Assembly: GCA_963621575.1 (NCBI GenBank)
Contig: CAVFEH010000007.1
Coordinates: 1 to 64,000, forward strand
Length of the DNA stretch: 64,000 nucleotides
Reading direction: 5' to 3'
Source: UBA1724 sp963621575
Lineage (GTDB): Bacteria > Verrucomicrobiota > Lentisphaeria > Oligosphaerales > Oligosphaeraceae
Part shown: positions 16,326-23,973 of the stretch, in pieces
How the letters are laid out: each line of letters begins with the position of its first letter
Position numbering within the stretch: the stretch's first letter is position 1
Translations under genes and position numbers: made by a program
Notes under the pieces: model-generated
What the model saw: only the letters and a program-made list of their open reading frames with translations
What the model was told of the DNA's origin: nothing
The model's database searches: none

Positions 16326-18506
16326 ATGAAACGCCTCCCCCGTCCCCTGCCGTCGCTGGCCCTGCTCTTCTGTCTTGCCAGTCTTCTGATGTCGGCGGAG
16401 TCCGTGTCGCTGCATCAACCAAAGAATGGCGAAGTGGTCTCGGAGCTGTCGTTTCTGCAGCGCGCGGTTTCGCTGATTTCGACGCCGCAGCTGGAGAGCC
16501 TCTGGGACGACAAGCTCTTCATGGAGGATTTGACTGCGGCGCCGGGCAGTTCGCTGCCCCGTGGCGTGGCGCTGTCCTGGGAGTATTCCTCCGGGCGGCC
16601 GGATCCCCTCTTCCAAGTGTTGGTGCGCCCCGCCGATGACGGCGCCGACGCCGCCTGGCAGGCCTACGAGGTCCCCGGCAAAGACGATGGCCGCCAGAAT
16701 GCATGGTTGCAGAATCTGGTCCCCGGCATGAAATACATCTGGAAGGTCCAGCTGCTGGGAGAGGGCAAGGCGGTCCTCTGCGAGAGCGCCGCGCAGTCCT
16801 TCACCGTGGAGGAGCGTCTTCCGCGGGTGCTCTACCGTGCGGGCTGGAGCAACCTCCGGGACGTGGGCGGCATGAAGGCCGGCAATGGCCGCCGGGTGCC
16901 CTTCGGCCGGATCTACCGGGCCTCCGCCTACAAGGCCAACAAAAGCGTCCCCCGGGAGTATTCCGAGGCGCCGGTGATTGGCGAAGCGCCCTTCTACCGC
17001 ACGGAGCTGGATCTGCGCTGGCTCACCGAGAAGCCCGCCCGCGCCACGGACGCCGACCCCGGACAAACGCAATATCTTCTCATCCCCTCGCAGATGTACT
17101 CCTCCATCCTCAACGCCGCCGGCATGGAGAACTACCGGGAGCTCTTCCCCGTCTTCGCCAAGGAGGAAAACTACCCCATACTCTTCCACTGCGCCGTGGG
17201 CGCCGACCGCACCGGCACCCTCGCCGCCATCCTCCAGGCGCTCCTGGGATGCTCCCGCGAAGACATCCGGCGCGACTATGTCTTCACCTCCTTCTTCACG
17301 CCGCGGTACTTCTTTGTCATGGACGCCTTCCTGGGCCGGCTGGGCGAAACGACCCGCGCGGAGAACGAGAGCCTCCAGACCCAGGCGGAGAAGTTCCTGC
17401 TGCGCTGCGGAGTCCCCTGCTCCGACATCCTGGCGTACCAGCGAATCATGCTGGGCGAGGACTTCCAGCCCTCCGGGACCCTCCAGGACGCCATGCGATC
17501 CGAGGAAATCCTCCGGGCCTTCTCCGGAGAACCCGGCGTGAAGTTCCGCCCCCTCGAGATTCTCCAGCAGGAGATGCTCCAGTGCGGGAAGGTCCTCGCC
17601 TCCTCCGCCACCGCCGGCACCTACCTGGCCCCCGACTTCACGGGCGCCAACGACAAGGGCGAGATGCTCTTCCGCTTCCGCAACACCGCCCAGAAGCTCT
17701 GCGCCGGGGCCTTCCACGGCGACGCGCTCCGCGCCCCCGCATACCTCCTCCTGGAAGCCCGGAAGCGCCAGGCGCTTCTCGCGCCCTCCGGCAAGAACGC
17801 CTGGACCCCCGCGGAGCTGGGAACCGCCATCACCCTCCCCCCCGACACCGACACCTATCTGCTCCTGGTCCCCGCGCAATCCACCGAAGAGCCCCTCCCC
17901 GAGGGCTTCGCCCACGTCCCCTGGGAGGCCAAGACCGCCGAGTGCCTGACCGCACCCTCCGGCTTCCCCGCCCCCGCCATTGACGGCGACCTCCAAGACG
18001 AAGTCTGGACCCGTCAGCAGCCGCTCTTCCTCAGAAATGCGTCCGGCCACGAAGACCCCGCGCATCTCGTCGCCGTGAAGCTGGCCACGGATCCCGCCCA
18101 CGAGACCCTCTATCTGGCCGTGGAGCTCCAGGACGACACGCCCTGCGCCCAGAAGCGCCCCCGCGACGGCGCCGTCTGGGAGGACGACGAGGTGGAGGTC
18201 TTTCTCTCGGGCACCGGCCTCTCCGAATACTACCAGATCATCGTCAACCGGAAGGGATGCTTTCTGGACGGCAAGGGCCGCGACGCCACCTGGCAGATGC
18301 CCGTCGCCATGGAGGCCAAGACCCGTGAGATCCCCGGCGGCTGGGTCCTGGAGGCCGCCATCCCCCTCCGCGCCTTCGACCTCGACGCCCCCCTGGAGCT
18401 CAATGTCTGCACCTCCGACTTCCCCGCAAACATCCAGCGGAACCTGGGCGCCACCTACGGATCCTTCCACTACCGCGAGGCGCTCCTGCCCGTCTTCCTG
18501 AAGTAG
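16326..18506 (+). CDS. Secreted tyrosine phosphatase with C-terminal CBM9-like domain
   Basis: Predicted exported two-domain protein of 726 residues. Residues 1-23 are a signal peptide (basic MKR, then LALLFCLASLLMSA). The middle carries a dual-specificity or lipid-type phosphatase: GWSNLRDVGGMKAGNGRRV (the usual NLRDlGG), IYRAS, then the P-loop HCAVGADRTGT with Cys289 and Arg295 of CX5R. The C-terminal 180 residues match a carbohydrate-binding CBM9/DOMON sandwich: PAIDGDLQDEVW, LYLAVELQDD, WEDDEVEVFLS and GGWVLEAAIPLRAF. Combining the two is uncommon. The substrate could be a phosphorylated glycan, lipid or protein. The upstream in-frame extension is dropped because it precedes the signal peptide. 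Confidence 0.85.
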   Translation: MKRLPRPLPSLALLFCLASLLMSAESVSLHQPKNGEVVSELSFLQRAVSLISTPQLESLWDDKLFMEDLTAAPGSSLPRGVALSWEYSSGRPDPLFQVLVRPADDGADAAWQAYEVPGKDDGRQNAWLQNLVPGMKYIWKVQLLGEGKAVLCESAAQSFTVEERLPRVLYRAGWSNLRDVGGMKAGNGRRVPFGRIYRASAYKANKSVPREYSEAPVIGEAPFYRTELDLRWLTEKPARATDADPGQTQYLLIPSQMYSSILNAAGMENYRELFPVFAKEENYPILFHCAVGADRTGTLAAILQALLGCSREDIRRDYVFTSFFTPRYFFVMDAFLGRLGETTRAENESLQTQAEKFLLRCGVPCSDILAYQRIMLGEDFQPSGTLQDAMRSEEILRAFSGEPGVKFRPLEILQQEMLQCGKVLASSATAGTYLAPDFTGANDKGEMLFRFRNTAQKLCAGAFHGDALRAPAYLLLEARKRQALLAPSGKNAWTPAELGTAITLPPDTDTYLLLVPAQSTEEPLPEGFAHVPWEAKTAECLTAPSGFPAPAIDGDLQDEVWTRQQPLFLRNASGHEDPAHLVAVKLATDPAHETLYLAVELQDDTPCAQKRPRDGAVWEDDEVEVFLSGTGLSEYYQIIVNRKGCFLDGKGRDATWQMPVAMEAKTREIPGGWVLEAAIPLRAFDLDAPLELNVCTSDFPANIQRNLGATYGSFHYREALLPVFLK

Positions 18507-18534
18507 CCACAAGCCGCACAAAGAAGTCCCCCGA

Positions 18535-19377
18535 ATGTCCCTCAAAGACAACACCGCATCCTTCAACCAGGGCGAGCGGAAGGAGATCCCCGCCGGCCTC
18601 TGGAGCAAATGCCCCGCCTGCGGGGAGGTGATCTACAATCGCGCCATGGTGGCGAACCTGAATGTGTGCCCCTCCTGCGGGCACTACGCGCCCCTCACCG
18701 CCTGGGAACGGATCGCCATGCTCACCGACGCCAACGCGAAGGGCTTCGTGGAAACCGACGCCAAGCTCTCCTCCCTGGACCCCCTGGATTTCGCGGGGGA
18801 CTCCTCCTACGTGGCGAAGCTCATCAGCGCCCAGCAGAAGACCGGCCTCACCGAGGCCGTTGTCACGGGGAAGGCCCGCCTGAACGGCCGTCGCTTTGGC
18901 CTGGCCGTCATGGACTTCCGCTTCATGGGCGCCAGCATGGGCTCCGTGGTGGGCGAAAAGATCACCCGCATCACCGAATGGTCCACCCGCCGCGGGCTTC
19001 CCATGGTCATCGTCACCGCCTCCGGCGGCGCCCGGATGCAGGAGGGGGCGCTCTCGCTCATGCAAATGGCGAAGACCGCCGGCGCCATGGAGCGGCACGA
19101 CGAAGAGGGGCTCCCCCTCTTCATCATCCTCACGAACCCCACCACCGGCGGCGTCACAGCATCCTTCGCCTCCCTGGGGGACGTGATCCTCTCGGAACCC
19201 CAGGCGCTGGTGGGATTCGCCGGCCCCCGCGTGGTGGAGCAGACCACACGGCAGAAGCTCCCCGAAAACTTCCAGAAGGCGGAATACCTCCTCGAGCACG
19301 GGTTCATCGACGCCATCGTGGAACGCAAAAACCTCCGCGAAACCCTCGACCAGCTCCTGGAGACCTTTCAGAGGTAA
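18535..19377 (+). CDS. accD: Acetyl-CoA carboxylase carboxyltransferase subunit beta
   Basis: Transfers the carboxyl group from biotin to acetyl-CoA in fatty acid synthesis. The 280-residue protein has the N-terminal zinc ribbon (Cys 26, 29, 45, 48: CPACG and CPSCG) and the crotonase-type core with DFRFMGASMGSVVGEKITR, VTASGGARMQEG (oxyanion region) and PTTGGVTASFASLGDV, then QTTRQKLPENFQ and EHGFIDAIV. Its AccA partner is not in the window. It starts 28 bases after the phosphatase gene without a visible Shine-Dalgarno site. Confidence 0.97.
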   Translation: MSLKDNTASFNQGERKEIPAGLWSKCPACGEVIYNRAMVANLNVCPSCGHYAPLTAWERIAMLTDANAKGFVETDAKLSSLDPLDFAGDSSYVAKLISAQQKTGLTEAVVTGKARLNGRRFGLAVMDFRFMGASMGSVVGEKITRITEWSTRRGLPMVIVTASGGARMQEGALSLMQMAKTAGAMERHDEEGLPLFIILTNPTTGGVTASFASLGDVILSEPQALVGFAGPRVVEQTTRQKLPENFQKAEYLLEHGFIDAIVERKNLRETLDQLLETFQR

Positions 19378-19567
19378 CTAGCAAGGAAGAGCCGGCGGCA
19401 TGCCCACCATGGGGTGCCTGTGCGCCGGGAGCGCCGGAGCGGGCATTGGGGGGGGACAGGGAGCGAGGGGCGTTCCGGCCAACCACCCCCTCCTCCGGCG
19501 ATTCCTGCCTGCCGGCTTCACCGCAACCCCATTGTTCCCGCCGGGCGTCTGCCTCCGGCGCCTTACC

Positions 19568-20641
19568 ATGCCTTACCAGCCGAAAATCACCGCATTTCCC
19601 CGCACCGTCCCCGTCCTGAAGGATGTGGACTGGCGCAACGGCGTGCTGTTGCGCTCCACCAACTGGCTGGGGGACCTCCTCATGACCCTCCCCGCCTCCT
19701 GGCAGCTCAAGACCCTCCTGCCCGAGGGCACGCCCCTCTGCGTGGCCGCGCCGGAGGGCCTGGCGCCCCTCTGGAAGGCCGCCCCCTGGGTGGACGACGT
19801 GGTCCCCTTCCCCGGCAAACGCATGGATGCGCAAACCCGCAACGCCATCCGCGCACGGAACTTCGGGCTGGGCGTGGTCTTCCCGAACTCCTTCGGCTCC
19901 GCCTGGGATCTCTGGCGGTGCAAGCTCCCCCGCATTCTGGGGCGCGCAGGGAACCTCCGCTCCTGGATGCTCACCGACACCCTCCCGCGCTGGCACGCCC
20001 ACGAAGGCGAAGGACAGTTCCACCAGCTCTCCTGGTATCTGGAACTCGTCTCCGCGCTGGGCCCCGTCACCCTCTCCCCCGAATGCCCGCCCCTGCGGGT
20101 CTCCCCCGGCCCCGCCGCGGAATACGGCATCCGCAAGGGCTCCGGCGAAAAGTGGGTGGCGCTGGCCCCCGGCGCGGCCTACGGCCCCGCCAAGCAGTGG
20201 CCCCCCGAGTGCTATGATTTCGTGGCCGCCGACCTCCTCAAGCATGGCTGCAAGGTGGTCCTGGTCGGTTCCCCAAAAGAGGCGAAGCTCACCGCCTCCA
20301 TCGCAAGGCGCGCCCCCGGCGCCCTGGACCTGGGGGGGAAGACGCCTCTCGACGCCCTCATGAGCGTCCTCCAGCAAGTCGACGCCGTCGTCGCAAACGA
20401 CTCCGGCTCCATGCATCTGGCCGCCGCTCTGGGGACCCCCGGCGTCGCCCTCTTCGCCTCCACCGACCCCGTCGCCACCGGCCCCCTGGGCGCACCCTGG
20501 GAACTCCTCGTCGCCGACGTCCCCTGCCGCCCCTGCCTCCAGCGGCAGTGCCCGTGGGTCGGAGCCCGCAAATACCTCTGCATGTACAAACTCCCCCCAC
20601 TGGACACCCTGAAGGCGCTCTACGCGCTGCTGGACGCGTAA
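19568..20641 (+). CDS. GT9 glycosyltransferase, lipopolysaccharide heptosyltransferase II type
   Basis: Family GT9 enzymes add heptose to lipid A core. The ATG at 19568 gives 357 residues starting before the typical first strand NGVLLRSTNWLGDLLMTLPA (usual iliv...iGDvvmtlPa). Further markers are VALAPGAAYGPAKQWPPE (the usual PGa..gpaKrWp.e), the acceptor and donor region AVVANDSGSMHLAAALGTPGV (usual NDSGl.H.AaAlG.P) and ALFASTDPVATGP. Four cysteines (CRPCLQRQC) near the C-terminus fit the heptosyltransferase tail. Specificity for heptose is inferred from the WaaF-like motif set. An upstream frame extension is Gly/Pro-rich and is rejected. Confidence 0.88.
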   Translation: MPYQPKITAFPRTVPVLKDVDWRNGVLLRSTNWLGDLLMTLPASWQLKTLLPEGTPLCVAAPEGLAPLWKAAPWVDDVVPFPGKRMDAQTRNAIRARNFGLGVVFPNSFGSAWDLWRCKLPRILGRAGNLRSWMLTDTLPRWHAHEGEGQFHQLSWYLELVSALGPVTLSPECPPLRVSPGPAAEYGIRKGSGEKWVALAPGAAYGPAKQWPPECYDFVAADLLKHGCKVVLVGSPKEAKLTASIARRAPGALDLGGKTPLDALMSVLQQVDAVVANDSGSMHLAAALGTPGVALFASTDPVATGPLGAPWELLVADVPCRPCLQRQCPWVGARKYLCMYKLPPLDTLKALYALLDA

Positions 20642-20685
20642 CGCGCGCCACAGCCCCCACCCTCCGGAACAACAGCCGGCATATC

Positions 20686-20714
20686 CACAACACGTTAGGA
20701 AGAATCCTGTTGTG
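20686..20714 (+). promoter_or_regulatory. Interrupted palindrome before the binding-protein gene
   Basis: CACAAC at 20686-20691 pairs with GTTGTG at 20709-20714, and inside it AGGA (20697-20700) pairs with TCCT (20705-20708) around the loop AGAA, leaving a five-base bulge on the left. It lies about 65 bases before the chosen start of the solute-binding protein. It could be an operator or an RNA hairpin; nothing decides between them. Confidence 0.3.
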
Positions 20715-20777
20715 CATCATCCACGGCTTGTTCTCCGAACACTCCCGCGCAACCTTTCAAATTCCCCTCTTTTTTCC

Positions 20778-22523
20778 ATGCGTTTTCCCACCCTCATTCT
20801 CGCCATCCTCCTGTCCGTCCTCCCGTTGATGGCGGACCAGGCGTATCCGCAGCCGGGCTGGGTGGAGTCCCCGGATCCTGCGGCGGCGGTGGAGGAGGCG
20901 CAGGACGGCGGGTGTTTCGTGTCGTATCTTGGCCCCTCCCCCAAGAGCCTGAACTACTATCTGGACAACAATGTCATGAGCGCCCAGGTGACCGGGCTTC
21001 TCTACGACAGCCTCCTCTCCCGGGATCCGGAGACCCTGGAGTTCACCCCCTGGCTGGCCAGCCGCTGGAGCATCTCCGACGACAAGCGCACCTTCACCTT
21101 CTGGCTGGACGAGAACGCCCGCTGGAGCGACGGACGCCCCGTCACCGCGGAGGATGTGCTTTGGACCTGCCGGGTCCTCGTGGACCCGAAAAACCTGACC
21201 GGGCCCATCCGCTACCAGCTGCAGCGCCTGGAGCCCCCCGTCCTCCTGCCCGACGGCGGAATCCAGTTCCGCGCGAAGTCCCTACACTGGGAGAACCTCT
21301 CCGCGCTGGGGGGGCTCATGGTCCTCCCGAAGCACGCCTTCGGACACCTGGACTTCAATCTGGTGAACTTCGATTTCCCCGTGGTCAGCGGTCCCTACCG
21401 CGTCCGGGAGTTCCGGGAGGGCCGGCACCTTCTGCTGGAGAGGCGCGACGACTACTGGCGGAAGGACTCCCCCGCCTGCCGCGGAATCCACAACTTCCGG
21501 CAGCTGAAGATGCGCTTCTTCGAGGACCAGCAGAACGCCTTCGACGCCTTCAAGAAGGGCGAGATCGACGCCATGCGCATCTACACCGCCAGCCAGTGGC
21601 ACGACCTGGAACACCAGCTCTCCGCGGTCCGCAACCACTGGATTGTGAAGCAGGAGGTCCACAACCAGGAGCCCGTGGGAATGCAGGGCTTCGCCATGAA
21701 CCTCCGTCGGCCGCTCTTCCAGGATCTGCGCGTCCGGCAGGCCCTGGCGCTGCTCCTGGACCGTGAATTCATGAACCGCACCATGATGCACGGGCAGTAC
21801 TTCCTCCACCGCTCCTACATGGAGGACCTCTACGACGACCGGCACCCCTGCGCCAACCCCCTCACCCCCTACGACCCCCAGCAGGCGGAAGCCCTCCTGG
21901 ACCAGGCCGGATGGACCCGGAACCCCGCCACCGGCTGGCGCGAAAAGGACGGCACGCCCTTCGCTTTCACCTTCCTCAGCCGCGGCGGCTCCTCCGACAA
22001 ATTCCTCGCCGTCTACGGGGAGGCCCTCAAGAAGGCCGGCATCCAGATGTCCATCGCCGTCAAAGACTGGTCCGCCTGGGCGAAGGACATGGACCAGTAC
22101 GACTTCGACATGACCTGGGCCGCCTGGGGCGGCAGCCTCTTCAAGGATCCGGAGCAGCTCTGGTCCTCCAAGGAGGGCGCGCAGCCCGGCTCCTCCAACA
22201 TCACCGGCTTCGCCGACGAACGCGTGGACGCCCTCATCGAGCGGCAGAAGGGATGCTTCTCCGTCCAGGAACGCAACGAAATGAACCGCCAGGTGGACGC
22301 CATCCTCGCGGAGCAATTCCCCTACATCCTCCTCTGGAACATCAACTACACCCGGCTCCTCTACTGGAACCGCTTCGGCACGCCCGCAACGGTCCTGGGG
22401 CGCTTCGGCGGCAATCCCGAGACCTACTGGTGGGCCGACCCCGACCGGCAGGAGGAGCTCCAGGACGCCATGGCCTCCCAGACCCCGCTGGCGGCGGAGC
22501 CGGAGAAGGTCTTCTGGAAGTAG
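20778..22523 (+). CDS. Peptide-type ABC transporter substrate-binding protein (SBP family 5)
   Basis: Periplasmic binding protein of the oligopeptide/dipeptide class. With the ATG at 20778 it has 581 residues and a signal peptide (MRFPTLILAILLSVLPLMA). Family markers are EFTPWLASRWSISDDKRTFTFWLDENARWSDGRPVTAEDV (here spread over about 100-140), VSGPYRV, RRDDYWR, and FQDLRVRQALALLLDREFM. The ligand could be a peptide, nickel or an oligosaccharide. No permease or ATPase genes flank it, so it may serve a distant transporter. The frame upstream of 20778 is open but would bury the signal peptide. Confidence 0.9.
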   Translation: MRFPTLILAILLSVLPLMADQAYPQPGWVESPDPAAAVEEAQDGGCFVSYLGPSPKSLNYYLDNNVMSAQVTGLLYDSLLSRDPETLEFTPWLASRWSISDDKRTFTFWLDENARWSDGRPVTAEDVLWTCRVLVDPKNLTGPIRYQLQRLEPPVLLPDGGIQFRAKSLHWENLSALGGLMVLPKHAFGHLDFNLVNFDFPVVSGPYRVREFREGRHLLLERRDDYWRKDSPACRGIHNFRQLKMRFFEDQQNAFDAFKKGEIDAMRIYTASQWHDLEHQLSAVRNHWIVKQEVHNQEPVGMQGFAMNLRRPLFQDLRVRQALALLLDREFMNRTMMHGQYFLHRSYMEDLYDDRHPCANPLTPYDPQQAEALLDQAGWTRNPATGWREKDGTPFAFTFLSRGGSSDKFLAVYGEALKKAGIQMSIAVKDWSAWAKDMDQYDFDMTWAAWGGSLFKDPEQLWSSKEGAQPGSSNITGFADERVDALIERQKGCFSVQERNEMNRQVDAILAEQFPYILLWNINYTRLLYWNRFGTPATVLGRFGGNPETYWWADPDRQEELQDAMASQTPLAAEPEKVFWK

Positions 22524-22604
22524 CGGGCGCCCCGCCTGCCGCGTGCCCCTTCCGGTGGCGGCGCACCATTTTTGTCCTACACCCCATTCCCATTTTTCCC
22601 CCTT

Positions 22605-23486
22605 ATGAGCGCAACCATCATCAACGGCAAAGAGATATCATCGCAGATCCGGCAGGAGCTGCGGGAGCAGGTGCAGGAGCTGAAGGCCTCCCGCGGGGTC
22701 GTCCCGGGGCTGGCCGTGATTCTGGTGGGGGAGGACCCCGCCAGCCAGTCCTATGTCACCGCCAAGGAGAAGGCGTGCCAGGAGACGGGGATCTACTCGG
22801 ATGACAACCGTCTCCCCGCCGAGACCACCCAGGAGCAGCTCCTGGAACTCATCCGCCAGAAAAACCAGGACCCCCGCATCCACGGCATCCTGGTGCAGCT
22901 GCCCCTGCCACGGCACATCGACGGCGACGCCGTCATCGCCGCCATCGACCCCTCCAAGGACGTGGACGGCTTCAGCCCCGTCTCCCTGGGGAAGCTCCTG
23001 CTGGGGCAGCCCACCTTCCTCTCCTGCACGCCCCACGGAATCCTCCAGCTGCTGATGCGCACCGGAATCCAGACCGACGGCGCGCACGTGGTGGTGGTGG
23101 GGCGCAGCAACATCGTGGGCAAGCCCGTGGCGAACCTCCTCTTCCAGAAGGCCGCCGGCGGAAACGCCACCGTCACCGTCTGCCACCGCCACACCCGGGA
23201 CCTGCCATCCTTCACCCGGCAGGCCGACATCCTCATCGCCGCCGCCGGAGCCCCACACACCATCACAAAGGGAATGGTGAAGCCCGGAGCCGTGGTCATC
23301 GACGTGGGCGTCAACCGCGTCCCCGCCCCCGACTCCCCCCGGGGATACCGCCTCAAGGGCGACGTGGACTTCGAGGACGTCGCCCCCGTGGCCTCCTACA
23401 TCACACCCGTCCCCGGAGGCGTCGGACCCATGACCATCACCATGCTCCTCTACAACACCGTCCTCGCCGCGAAAAACCGGCTTTGA
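22605..23486 (+). CDS. folD: Bifunctional methylene-THF dehydrogenase/methenyl-THF cyclohydrolase FolD
   Basis: Interconverts 5,10-methylene-THF and 10-formyl-THF with NADP. The 293 residues show the catalytic SYVTAKEKACQETGI segment (Tyr50, Lys54), QLPLPRHID, PSKDVDGFSP, CTPHGILQLL, the dinucleotide site VVVVGRSNIVGKPVANLL and the closing TPVPGGVGPMTITMLLYNT. The ATG at 22605 is chosen over an in-frame ATG 33 bases upstream because family members start within a few residues of the first strand. No Shine-Dalgarno site; the leader is pyrimidine-rich. A small inverted-repeat module lies directly downstream. Confidence 0.97.
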   Translation: MSATIINGKEISSQIRQELREQVQELKASRGVVPGLAVILVGEDPASQSYVTAKEKACQETGIYSDDNRLPAETTQEQLLELIRQKNQDPRIHGILVQLPLPRHIDGDAVIAAIDPSKDVDGFSPVSLGKLLLGQPTFLSCTPHGILQLLMRTGIQTDGAHVVVVGRSNIVGKPVANLLFQKAAGGNATVTVCHRHTRDLPSFTRQADILIAAAGAPHTITKGMVKPGAVVIDVGVNRVPAPDSPRGYRLKGDVDFEDVAPVASYITPVPGGVGPMTITMLLYNTVLAAKNRL

Positions 23487-23506
23487 TGGGAATGCGTGCA
23501 AACTTT

Positions 23507-23527
23507 TAAACCACGAAAGGCACGAAA
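23507..23527 (+). repeat. Left terminal inverted repeat of the GxxExxY module
   Basis: Begins TAAACCACGAAAGG and ends CACGAAA; matches the reverse complement of 23930-23950 at 20 of 21 positions (mismatch at the 14th base). Two further ACGAAA-like words follow before the gene start. Confidence 0.8.
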
Positions 23528-23543
23528 ACACGAAACAACGAAA

Positions 23544-23918
23544 ATGGAGATCATTTACAAAAACGATGGGTATGCCATTCAGGGGGCGTGTTTCGAGGTT
23601 TACAAGACCATTGGGTGCGGATTTCTGGAGGCGGTCTACCAGGAGGCGTTGGCAAAAGAGTTCCAGTTGTCCGGCGTCCCCTTTCAGGAACAGGTGGAAT
23701 TGAAGTTGCAATACAAGAACTTCCCGTTGAGGCAAACCTACAAGCCGGATTTTGTCTGCTACGGAAAGATCATCGTTGAAATAAAGGCCGTTTCAGAACT
23801 GGCGAAAGAGCATGAGGCGCAACTGATGAACTATCTGAAGATCACGGGGATGCGCCTTGGTTTGCTGGTCAACTTCGGCCATTCTCCAAAAGTCGAAATC
23901 AAAAGATTCGCTCTATAA
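23544..23918 (+). CDS. GxxExxY protein, PD-(D/E)XK nuclease-like
   Basis: A 124-residue member of the GxxExxY family (TIGR04256-type), whose function is not established. The naming motif is GFLEAVY (Gly26, Glu29, Tyr32). A nuclease-like core follows: Asp69 in YKPDFV and the E-x-K pair in VEIKAV (Glu79, Lys81), the usual PD-(D/E)XK arrangement, then LMNYLKITGMRLGLLVNFG. The ATG at 23544 is preferred to the frame opening at 23496 because the latter lies inside the inverted repeat. Its codon use is AT-richer than folD and rsmB on either side, consistent with transfer as a cassette. Confidence 0.85.
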   Translation: MEIIYKNDGYAIQGACFEVYKTIGCGFLEAVYQEALAKEFQLSGVPFQEQVELKLQYKNFPLRQTYKPDFVCYGKIIVEIKAVSELAKEHEAQLMNYLKITGMRLGLLVNFGHSPKVEIKRFAL

Positions 23919-23929
23919 ACTTTCGCCCC

Positions 23930-23950
23930 TTTCGTGTCTTTCGTGGTTTA
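23930..23950 (-). repeat. Right terminal inverted repeat of the GxxExxY module
   Basis: Plus strand TTTCGTGTCTTTCGTGGTTTA, whose reverse complement matches the left repeat at 20 of 21 positions. It begins 12 bases after the GxxExxY stop codon and ends 24 bases before the likely rsmB start. Confidence 0.8.
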
Positions 23951-23973
23951 CTCATAAAGGCGCGATCCATTCC

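Larger units (their letters stand above)
23507..23950. mobile_element. Inverted-repeat-bounded module carrying a GxxExxY gene
   Basis: A 444-base block between folD and rsmB bounded by 21-base inverted repeats that agree at 20 positions (23507-23527 and 23930-23950). It contains only the GxxExxY gene, which is visibly richer in A and T than both neighbours. Inside each end, further partial CACGAA or TTCG words continue the repeat. No transposase and no target duplication are visible. It is either a non-autonomous inserted cassette or a gene with its own repeat-based signals. Confidence 0.5.

Noticed and set aside
23857..23973. Longer start of rsmB inside the GxxExxY gene
   Set aside because: It would read through the GxxExxY stop region and the inverted repeat, and the added residues have no NusB-like character.
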